19,767 bases of DNA. Source: Campylobacterales bacterium. GTDB taxonomy: Bacteria > Campylobacterota > Campylobacteria > Campylobacterales > Sulfurovaceae. Positions within the stretch are counted from its first letter, which is position 1. Every line of letters begins with the position of its first letter. Of the stretch, positions 7,932 through 14,242 are shown one piece after another. The notes beneath the pieces are model-generated. The model worked only from the letters and a program-made list of their open reading frames with translations. It was not told the origin of the DNA and ran no database searches. The stretch covers positions 1-19,767 of the forward strand of contig JAFGWQ010000081.1 in assembly GCA_016937075.1 (NCBI GenBank). The letters run 5' to 3'. Position numbers and translations under genes: made by a program.

Positions 7932-8411
7932 ATGTCACCGATTTTTCGTAACGTTACTATGGCTTATCTGATTTTTTTATCTGTAGTTTTAGGAGCATCT
8001 TTGTATGCAGGAATGGTGGTTGCTCCTGTGACATTTAATACAGAAGATATATTTGGTTCTAGCGTTTTGAGTCAATTTCAAGAGGGTATGATAATGACTC
8101 AAAATTTTATTAAATTATCTTATTTGGTAACTCTATCCGTGATCGTGGCGGTTATTTATGAGGGCTACAAATATAAAAAAGGCGAGAGAGATAAGTTGAC
8201 ATTTATCGCACTGTTTTTGATGACGGCTACCGGATTGATGTTTTCTCACTATTATTTGCCTGATATCATAATTATGCAACAAGCAGGAGAAGAGATGACA
8301 AAAACACAACTATTTATCGATACACACAAAGCTTCTGAGGTTAATTTTAAAATATTTGCATTTGCATTGCTTCTTCTTTTGGTTCGTAATTTCAAAAAAG
8401 CATTGCGTTAA
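7932..8411 (+). CDS. DUF4149 family four-helix membrane protein
   Basis: A 159-residue inner-membrane protein with four predicted helices at about 10-32, 60-77, 88-108 and 139-152. Motifs that recall the DUF4149 family are the small-residue first helix with GxxLYAGMVVAP, the GLMFSHYY stretch after helix 3, and the FxxTHKASEVNFK-type segment before helix 4. The family has no established function. It has no catalytic motif that I can recognise. AAAGGA overlapping the prmC stop serves as ribosome binding site, so translation is probably coupled with prmC. The downstream glycosylase begins 12 bases after its stop. The context (protease, methyltransferase, DNA repair) gives no clear hint about its job. 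Confidence 0.8.
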   Translation: MSPIFRNVTMAYLIFLSVVLGASLYAGMVVAPVTFNTEDIFGSSVLSQFQEGMIMTQNFIKLSYLVTLSVIVAVIYEGYKYKKGERDKLTFIALFLMTATGLMFSHYYLPDIIIMQQAGEEMTKTQLFIDTHKASEVNFKIFAFALLLLLVRNFKKALR

Positions 8412-8423
8412 GGAATTGTGTTG

Positions 8424-8909
8424 ATGAGTGAAATAATTACTCACCCTTTTTCTCCTATTGTTTTTAAGGATACAAAGACACTTATACTAGGCTCTTTTCC
8501 TAGTATAAGATCTATAGAAAATAACTTTTACTATACCCATCCCCAAAACCAATTTTGGAAAATATTATCGTATATCACGTCTTATCCTATAAATAATAGG
8601 GATCAAAAAATTTGGCTTTTAAAAGAGAGCAAAATAGGGCTTTGGGATATGATAAGCAGTTGCAATAGAGAAAATTCAGCCGACAGTTCCATAGAAGATG
8701 AAGAGGTCAATGATATAGCAGCATTGCTTGAAAGGTATCCTTCCATAAAGACCATTGCATTTACAGGCAGAAAATCACAGGCACTATTTGATCTTCATTT
8801 TGGACATTTGGATATAGATACATGTTATTTGCCTTCACCGTCTAGTGCTTATGCCAAGCTTTCAGTGGAGCAAAAAATAATTGCATACAAAGAGACCCTG
8901 AAGCTATGA
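8424..8909 (+). CDS. Hypoxanthine (deoxyinosine) DNA glycosylase, UDG superfamily family 6
   Basis: A small (161-residue) enzyme of the uracil-DNA glycosylase superfamily; characterised relatives remove hypoxanthine, the product of adenine deamination, from DNA. Visible motifs: ILGSFPS (about 21-27), the NNFYYTHPQNQFWKIL stretch (33-48) with the polar active-site residues, GLWDMISSCNRENSADSSI (72-90), and LPSPSSA (136-142), which matches the LP..S motif of the superfamily. The frame is open to GTG 8418 and TTG 8421, but AAGGA at 8410-8414 best fits ATG 8424 (nine bases) over the GTG (three bases). It is in the M48-apaH operon, and its TGA overlaps the apaH ATG as ATGA, so the two are translationally coupled. 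It may be annotated elsewhere as a Mug-like G/U mismatch glycosylase; the closest motif fit is the HDG group. Confidence 0.82.
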   Translation: MSEIITHPFSPIVFKDTKTLILGSFPSIRSIENNFYYTHPQNQFWKILSYITSYPINNRDQKIWLLKESKIGLWDMISSCNRENSADSSIEDEEVNDIAALLERYPSIKTIAFTGRKSQALFDLHFGHLDIDTCYLPSPSSAYAKLSVEQKIIAYKETLKL

Positions 8910-9718
8910 TATGGGCAATAGGTGATTTGCAAGGCTGCTATAAGCCATTTATGGAACTATTAGAAAAGATCAATTTTGACCCAAGTAGAGATCAATTATG
9001 GTTAGTTGGGGATCTAGTCAATCGAGGCAAGGGTTCTTTGGAGGCATTGGAATATGTTTATGAACATCAAAAAAGTATTAAAATCGTTTTGGGCAATCAC
9101 GATATAGCACTTATTGCTGCATATTACGGCATCAAAAAAAGCAATCCTACAATAGAGCCTATATTAAATTCTCCTCGCGCCAAGGAACTTATAGATTGGC
9201 TTAGATGTCAGCCGTTATTATATGTAGATAGTGAACTAGGATATTGTATGGCACATGCAGGAATATCACCTCTATGGGATCTAAAAACAGCGAAAGCATA
9301 TGCAAATGAGCTTGAAAAAAAACTTGCCGGAGATGATGTTGCCGCATGGCTTAAAAAAATGCTCAACAATTCTACTGATCGCATAAGCCTTGGCAATACA
9401 AGCGAAGAAGAAGAAATATTTGCTTTTAGTGCATTTTTGCGCATACGTTACTGTTTTGACGATGGAAGCATAGAGATAAGCCAAAAGGGCTCTCCGACAC
9501 AAAAGCTAGAAGAGATGGGGCTATTGCCATGGTTTTTGTATCCCAAGAGGATACCTTTAGAATATAAGATTGTTTTTGGCCATTGGTCAACTTTGGGTTT
9601 TTATGAAGATGATAACGTCTTAGCGATTGATACAGGTTGTGTGTGGAACGGCAAATTAACTGCCGTTAGACTTGATGACAGGATGGTTAGTCCATGTTTT
9701 GTGGAATGTAACAATTAG
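8906..9718 (+). CDS. apaH: Symmetrical diadenosine tetraphosphatase (ApaH)
   Basis: Hydrolyses Ap4A to two ADP, and in E. coli also removes Np4-type caps from RNA. The 270-residue metallophosphatase shows the full motif series: GDLQGC (6-11), GDLVNRG (35-41), GNHD (63-66), MAHAGISPLWD (115-125), FGHWSTLG (224-231) and DTGCVWNG (242-249). GDLQGCY at the start is characteristic of ApaH rather than general serine/threonine phosphatases. The start ATG overlaps the glycosylase stop (ATGA, 8906-8909). It is the last gene of the operon, and its TAG (9716-9718) overlaps the stop of the convergent ATP-grasp gene by four bases, with no room for a terminator between. Length is close to the 280 residues of E. 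coli. Confidence 0.95.
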   Translation: MIWAIGDLQGCYKPFMELLEKINFDPSRDQLWLVGDLVNRGKGSLEALEYVYEHQKSIKIVLGNHDIALIAAYYGIKKSNPTIEPILNSPRAKELIDWLRCQPLLYVDSELGYCMAHAGISPLWDLKTAKAYANELEKKLAGDDVAAWLKKMLNNSTDRISLGNTSEEEEIFAFSAFLRIRYCFDDGSIEISQKGSPTQKLEEMGLLPWFLYPKRIPLEYKIVFGHWSTLGFYEDDNVLAIDTGCVWNGKLTAVRLDDRMVSPCFVECNN

Positions 9719-10890
9719 TCTATAATATGTCCAACAAATTTTGAGGTATTGTTTATAATATCTCCGCCTTTTCTAAAACCGACACCGCAAGATTCATAAG
9801 CAAAGAAAAGTCCGGCTTGATAATAATTGCCTTTATTATCAATAGCTAGATTGGCATATTCTTGAAAAAGCATCTTGTGGTTATCGTATTCGCCTTCTTG
9901 TTTTGAAATCAAATTTCCGTCTTTGTCTATAATGCTTACGTTTTCACCTTCTCTCCCCAAAAACGGTTTTTTAACATGTTTTTTGTCTTTTAGTGGAGCA
10001 AAACTGCTTTCTAGTAGCAATGGATGATTTGGGTATAGATCCCACATGATTTTTAGTATCCCTTTGCTTTGGAAAAGCAGCGTATATGCAGGATTGAAAA
10101 AGATAGCTTTGTGATTTTTGATGATATTGGATAAGATCATTGCCAGATCAGGCGTTTCTAGTGCTATCATTTCCCATGGGATGAGTTTGAACCATAATTC
10201 ATATTGTTCATTATTGTAAAATATCCCATCATCACTAAATTCAATTTCATCAACAAATGCGAAATTAGTATCAAAGCCGGCTTCAGAAGCCATATGCTGC
10301 AGCAATTTTACTGTATTTTCCTCTTCAATGTTGCCCCTGATAGAGCTAAATAAAAATTTCCACCCATCGTATCTGATTTCAAAATCTTCAATACTATCTT
10401 CTAAAGTAACAAGCCTTTTGAAATTATCCGTTAAAGCCTCATAAATACCGTTAAATTGACTACTTTCTTCAAGATCATTATATTTTAACATCGCCCATTG
10501 CACAATAGCACTTTCAAAGAGCGAAGTTGGCGTATCGGCATTGAATTCAAGTAATTTAATAGGCAATCCGTCTATTCCGCCAGCGAGATCAAATCTACCG
10601 TAAAGATGCCAATGGATATCATTCTCCCATGATTCTTTTATGAGCTCTACGAGATTGAAAGGGATACCTATCTCGTGAAAAAGATTATTGTCTATCACAA
10701 ATTGTGCTGCATTGACAAACATATCATAAAGTTCATTGCCTGCATCATAAAATGCTTTTGCTTCTTGTTCTGAAATAATCACAAGTTCATCTGCTATATA
10801 TTTTGTATTATCGCTATCTGTGTGCCATGCAAATCCGAGTCTCTCTAAATATTGTGTTTCTAATGGTTTAATATTTTGCAGTTTTATCAA
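9715..10890 (-). CDS. Glutathionylspermidine synthase-like ATP-grasp protein (YgiC type)
   Basis: A 391-residue stand-alone synthetase domain of the glutathionylspermidine synthase family, without the amidase half of E. coli Gss. The fold is a C-N ligase of the ATP-grasp class. Visible: LEFNADTPTSLFE (about 114-126), a KPFLGREGENVSI strand-loop (308-320) for nucleotide/metal binding, and the C-terminal FFAYESCGVGFR and VGHIID. Its substrate is not known; related YgiC/YjfC proteins did not simply make glutathionylspermidine. The frame opens at TTG 10896, but GGAGG lies directly against it; TTG 10890, six bases after GGAGG, is chosen (MIKLQNIK). That ribosome binding site is formed by the last Gly codons of the upstream lipoprotein gene. 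The pairing with a UPF0323 lipoprotein parallels E. coli ygiB-ygiC and, from memory, Campylobacter Cj0371-Cj0372. Confidence 0.85.
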   Translation of the reverse strand: MIKLQNIKPLETQYLERLGFAWHTDSDNTKYIADELVIISEQEAKAFYDAGNELYDMFVNAAQFVIDNNLFHEIGIPFNLVELIKESWENDIHWHLYGRFDLAGGIDGLPIKLLEFNADTPTSLFESAIVQWAMLKYNDLEESSQFNGIYEALTDNFKRLVTLEDSIEDFEIRYDGWKFLFSSIRGNIEEENTVKLLQHMASEAGFDTNFAFVDEIEFSDDGIFYNNEQYELWFKLIPWEMIALETPDLAMILSNIIKNHKAIFFNPAYTLLFQSKGILKIMWDLYPNHPLLLESSFAPLKDKKHVKKPFLGREGENVSIIDKDGNLISKQEGEYDNHKMLFQEYANLAIDNKGNYYQAGLFFAYESCGVGFRKGGDIINNTSKFVGHIID

Positions 10891-10892
10891 AA

Positions 10893-11540
10893 TCAACCTC
10901 CAAAAGATCTACTGCTTGAAGATGTGCCGCTTTTGGTTCCAAAAGATCCACTACTTGAAGACGCAGTACTTTTACCTCCAAAAAAACCGCTTTTAGTATT
11001 ACTTGTGGAAGTCGAAGTGCCACTTTTTTTAAAGCTATCAACACTTTTTGAGTATGTAGATGGAGATTTGTATCCTGCTTGTCGGTTTTGTTGATAATTT
11101 TGATTGCCAAAGAGTTTGCTCCCTATCCAAGAACCTATTATCGCTCCTGCAGCACTGGCCAATATAGCTTCGCCTAGGCTCATACCGTGACCGGATACTT
11201 GGGCATTTTGAGGATTGGTTAGATTGGAAGTGTTGTTGTCGATCTTTATCTCTTCTTCTTTTATAAGCTTATCCATCTCTTCTTTGGAGAGGACTTTTTC
11301 TGTACCGTCGAGCTGTTTGAGTACTATGCGAGTTTCATCCGAGGGAAACTCTTCTTTTATTTTGTATTTTCCCTCAGCTGTTTCTTCTATAATTACAAAT
11401 GCCCCTTTTTTGGCTTGTTCTTGAGCAGATTGGTTGTTTTGTTCTTGATTGCCGCATCCAGATAGACCAGAAGCCAGTAAAATACCAAGTCCTGCAGCAG
11501 TAAATATAGTAGTATGCGAAAATGTTTTGATATATTTCAT
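10893..11540 (-). CDS. UPF0323 family lipoprotein with Ser/Gly repeat tail
   Basis: A 215-residue exported lipoprotein. The signal peptide ends in a lipobox LSGC, with lipidated Cys29. After a short Gln-rich spacer, residues 46-100 form a compact segment (FVIIEETAEGKYKIKEEFP...) with a charged helix (KEEMDKLIKEEE). Residues 121-146 are a small-residue hydrophobic helix, AILASAAGAIIGSWIGSKLFG, resembling a glycine zipper. The tail from 160 is Ser/Thr/Gly/Lys-rich and carries a 13-residue repeat. I assign it to UPF0323, a family typical of Campylobacterota; the function is unknown. ATG 11540 has AAGGA eleven bases upstream. The downstream ATP-grasp gene is coupled through the GGAGG made by the last codons. 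It resembles YgiB/DUF1190 in arrangement and composition, a comparison by context. Confidence 0.8.
   Translation of the reverse strand: MKYIKTFSHTTIFTAAGLGILLASGLSGCGNQEQNNQSAQEQAKKGAFVIIEETAEGKYKIKEEFPSDETRIVLKQLDGTEKVLSKEEMDKLIKEEEIKIDNNTSNLTNPQNAQVSGHGMSLGEAILASAAGAIIGSWIGSKLFGNQNYQQNRQAGYKSPSTYSKSVDSFKKSGTSTSTSNTKSGFFGGKSTASSSSGSFGTKSGTSSSSRSFGG
10900..11015 (-). repeat. 39-bp tandem repeat in the lipoprotein tail
   Basis: CCAAAA recurs on the plus strand at 10900, 10939 and 10978, with related sequence between (for example AAAGATCTACTGCTTGAAGA and AAAGATCCACTACTTGAAGA). The 39-base period corresponds to 13 residues, with Phe at 187, 200 and 213 followed by Gly and then a Ser-rich stretch. 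There are about two full copies and a degenerate third. Confidence 0.7.
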
Positions 11541-11572
11541 GATAATAATTTCCTTATTAAAAATAGCGGGAC

Positions 11573-11578
11573 ATTATA
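11573..11578 (-). promoter_or_regulatory. -10 element for the UPF0323 lipoprotein gene
   Basis: The minus strand reads CGATATAATG, with TATAAT at 11578-11573. Transcription would begin near 11566, leaving about 26 bases of leader with AAGGA before ATG 11540. No -35 is visible, and the place where it would lie (about 11596-11601) is inside the ftsZ terminator hairpin. Confidence 0.55.
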
Positions 11579-11581
11579 TCG

Positions 11582-11605
11582 AAAATATCCCCAAGAGCAG
11601 GGGAT
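11582..11605 (-). terminator. Intrinsic terminator after ftsZ
   Basis: On the minus strand ATCCCC (11605-11600) and GGGGAT (11592-11587) form a perfect 6-bp, G+C-containing stem with a 7-base loop, followed by ATTTTC. It lies 31 bases after the ftsZ stop. The T run is short, so termination may be partial. Confidence 0.6.
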
Positions 11606-11635
11606 GAATGAAGCAGAAAAGAAATAGTCGGTTTG

Positions 11636-12796
11636 TTAATCCATTTGTTTTCTTAGAAATGTAGGTACTTGGTAGATATCATCATCATCGGTATTGTATC
11701 CGCCAACTACAATTTTGTTAGCATTTCTAAGTGTATTGATGTTATTTGATGAATTTGAATTAAAAAGAGATTGAGCCGGTTGTTTTTCGCTTGTTTTTGC
11801 TAGTGTATTAGTTTTGTCTTCAAAGCCGGTTGCTATAACAGTGATTTTAACTTCATCTATAGCTAAAGAGCTGTCCGTAGTAGTACCAAATATTACATAA
11901 GCATGCTCATCGGCATTCTCTTCAATTATTTCCATGGCTTCGGAAATTTCCATCAAAGGATAATCCGGATGGATATAAAAATGTACCAAAATACCCGTAG
12001 CTCCATCAATGGATATGCTATCCAAAAGAGGAGATTCTATAGCTATTTTTGCAGCATCATAAGCAGCATTTTTGCCAATACTTTTACCTGTACCCATTAA
12101 TGCTAAACCGCGATGATTCATGACAGTTTTTATATCAGCAAAGTCAAGATTTATATCATTTTCACCGTGAGAAATAATTACGTTAGAAATTCCTCCGACT
12201 GCTTGAGCCAAAATGTCATCAACCATTCTAAAGCTCTCTTTTATGCCTAGATTTTTTTCTACAATTGACAATAGTTTTTCGTTTGGTATAACAATTATAG
12301 AGTCACTTTCTCTTTTTAGTTCTTCAAGCCCTTCTTTTGCAAGAGCTGTTCTTTTTTTGCCTTCAAATTTAAAAGGACTGGTTACTATAGAGACAGTTAA
12401 TGCGCCGATCTCTTTTGCTACTTGAGCAATTATCGGAGCTGCTCCGGTACCAGTACCACCGCCAAGTCCGGCAGAGATAAACACCATATCCGCACCTTTT
12501 AGTATACTTCTAAGCTCTTCAAAACTTTCTAGGGCAGCTTCTCTTCCCTTTTCCGGCACCATACCCGCACCCTGTCCGCCGGTAGTATTGACGCCAAGCT
12601 TGATTTTATATGGAGCTAGTGAGTTTTCCAATGCTTGACCATCGGTATTTGCAACGATAAGATCAATATCTTTTATGCCTTCGCGGATCATATGATTGAT
12701 CATGTTGCCGCCACCGCCACCGACACCGATTACTTTGATTTTAGCACCATTTGTGCAATATCTTGTCTCTACTATATCAATCTCAAATGCTTCCAT
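11636..12796 (-). CDS. ftsZ: Cell division protein FtsZ
   Basis: Bacterial tubulin homologue that polymerises into the division ring with GTP. The 386-residue protein has the N-terminal G-rich loop VIGVGGGGGN (22-31), the tubulin signature GGGTGTG at 112-118, the TSPFKFEGKKR loop, and the T7 loop with NLDFADIKTVM (216-226) carrying the catalytic aspartates for the neighbouring subunit. After a variable linker (about 330-370) the protein ends in the conserved tail YQVPTFLRKQMD, which binds FtsA and other partners. A short N-terminal extension (MEAFEIDIVETRYCTNGAK) precedes the core, as in other Campylobacterota. AAGGAG lies seven bases before ATG 12796. It is 27 bases after ftsA in the same operon, with a terminator hairpin after it. 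Confidence 0.98.
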   Translation of the reverse strand: MEAFEIDIVETRYCTNGAKIKVIGVGGGGGNMINHMIREGIKDIDLIVANTDGQALENSLAPYKIKLGVNTTGGQGAGMVPEKGREAALESFEELRSILKGADMVFISAGLGGGTGTGAAPIIAQVAKEIGALTVSIVTSPFKFEGKKRTALAKEGLEELKRESDSIIVIPNEKLLSIVEKNLGIKESFRMVDDILAQAVGGISNVIISHGENDINLDFADIKTVMNHRGLALMGTGKSIGKNAAYDAAKIAIESPLLDSISIDGATGILVHFYIHPDYPLMEISEAMEIIEENADEHAYVIFGTTTDSSLAIDEVKITVIATGFEDKTNTLAKTSEKQPAQSLFNSNSSNNINTLRNANKIVVGGYNTDDDDIYQVPTFLRKQMD

Positions 12797-12823
12797 ACCA
12801 TGCTCCTTTTTGTGTGGGTTGGG

Positions 12824-14242
12824 TTAAAATAACTGTTTTAGCCATGTTGACAGCCTGCTTATATAGTTATTTTGTTTATCTGCTCTTGTTAGATCTTCCA
12901 AACAAAACGATTGTACATTTTCTTCTTTTGTTTGGTCTTCAAATAACGAATGCTCATCGTCTGCATATCTATTTTTTTGATTCTTTCTTTGCTCTTGATA
13001 ATCATCGACGGTGCTATTGTGTATTTTGATATCATGCAAATTATCATTTTCTGTTGCTTTTGAATGCAATAGCTCTTGAGCGTAATTTATCTCATACTCC
13101 GTATGACTTCCGGCTTTGTGTAGCAATAATCCTATGGCTGACGCAAATGCAGGATTTTTAAGCTCTTCGAACATTCCCTTGATATTTTCCGTATTTGGTA
13201 TACCTATGCGAACAGGCATATTTGAAAAAATAACCTGAGCTAGTTCTCTAATGCCCTTTAAATTTGCCATGCCGCCGGTCAAAATGACACCGGAACCTAT
13301 TTTTTCTTTTAAACCGCTTTTGTCAAATATTTTTTCTAATATCGCCAATGTCTCTTCGACTCTGGCAAAAATAACATCATGTACAATATCCAAAGAAACA
13401 ATACTTCTGTTTTCTTCGTTACCGATAATCGGTAATTCTATTGTATCACTTGAAGTTTCAGTTAGATTACCATGTCTTATTTTGATATTTTCTGCGATGT
13501 TCAGAGGTGTGTGAAGTGCGATAGACAAATCACTTGTAATATTATTTGAGCCGATCCCAAAAAAGTCATTATATCTGATAGCATTACCCGTGTAAACAGT
13601 AAGCGTACTCGTTTGCCCACCAAGATCCAATACTACCACGCCGAGTTCTTTGTCATCTTCTTTGATTGTTGCAATAGAAGAAGCGTATCCGTTTAGAACA
13701 ATATCTTCTATTTCAACTCCGGCTGATTTGACAGCTTTTTTAAGATTTGCAAGATTTGATTTTTGTGTCATGATGATATTGACCTCAGCTTCTAATCTGC
13801 TTGCATTCATACCAAATGGATCTTCTACAAAATCTTGATCATCAACTTTGAAATTATATGGCAATACATGGATAATTTCATATTCATTCGGAATATTTGC
13901 ATTATAAAGAGCAGTATTTAGAGCACGGTGAATCTCTTTTATGCCTATGTCTTTATGCGGAATATTGACTATGCCCGTAGAATTTATGCTTTTTGCATAT
14001 GCATTGGATATTGATACTATTGCATTGTTGATATTGCTGCCTGATACACGCTTGGCATCACTGACAGCCTTTTTGATAACCTTTGAAGCTAGTTCTATAT
14101 TTGTGATAGAACCTTTTTTTATACCTTGTGATTTTACAATACCATGACCCAATATTTGCAATTGATTATCATCTGTTTTTTCAGCGATGATAGAACATAT
14201 TTTTGTTGACCCAATGTCAATTGCTAATATAGTTTTATTCAA
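12824..14242 (-). CDS. ftsA: Cell division protein FtsA
   Basis: Actin-like ATPase that anchors FtsZ to the membrane. Starting at residue 1 (MNKTILAIDIGSTKICS), the phosphate-1 loop AIDIGSTK is at 7-14, the phosphate-2 segment VVLDLGGQTSTLTVY follows in mid-protein, and the adenosine motif ILTGGMANLKG is in the C-terminal half. The protein ends in an amphipathic helix, YISRLSTWLKQLF, the membrane-targeting sequence. At 472 residues it is longer than E. coli FtsA (420), the excess being a polar, probably disordered linker at about 390-455. The frame opens at TTG 14248, but AAAAGGA is only one base from it; TTG 14242 is seven bases away and is preferred. The start lies inside the end of the PpiD-like gene (8-base overlap), so translation is coupled. 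Confidence 0.95.
   Translation of the reverse strand: MNKTILAIDIGSTKICSIIAEKTDDNQLQILGHGIVKSQGIKKGSITNIELASKVIKKAVSDAKRVSGSNINNAIVSISNAYAKSINSTGIVNIPHKDIGIKEIHRALNTALYNANIPNEYEIIHVLPYNFKVDDQDFVEDPFGMNASRLEAEVNIIMTQKSNLANLKKAVKSAGVEIEDIVLNGYASSIATIKEDDKELGVVVLDLGGQTSTLTVYTGNAIRYNDFFGIGSNNITSDLSIALHTPLNIAENIKIRHGNLTETSSDTIELPIIGNEENRSIVSLDIVHDVIFARVEETLAILEKIFDKSGLKEKIGSGVILTGGMANLKGIRELAQVIFSNMPVRIGIPNTENIKGMFEELKNPAFASAIGLLLHKAGSHTEYEINYAQELLHSKATENDNLHDIKIHNSTVDDYQEQRKNQKNRYADDEHSLFEDQTKEENVQSFCLEDLTRADKQNNYISRLSTWLKQLF

Noticed and set aside
10900..11015. Regular repeats as a possible CRISPR array
   Set aside because: The repeats are in frame within a coding tail, contiguous, divergent and without unique spacers or cas genes.
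10876..11094. Plus-strand open frame of 72 codons with Leu/Pro/Val repeats
   Set aside because: It is the antisense of the 39-bp repeat in the lipoprotein tail, has no ribosome binding site, and its repetitive protein is a by-product of the repeat.
12751..13029. Plus-strand open frame of 92 codons opposite the ftsA/ftsZ junction
   Set aside because: Antisense to the end of ftsA and the start of ftsZ, no ribosome binding site or known motif; low-G+C DNA gives such frames by chance.
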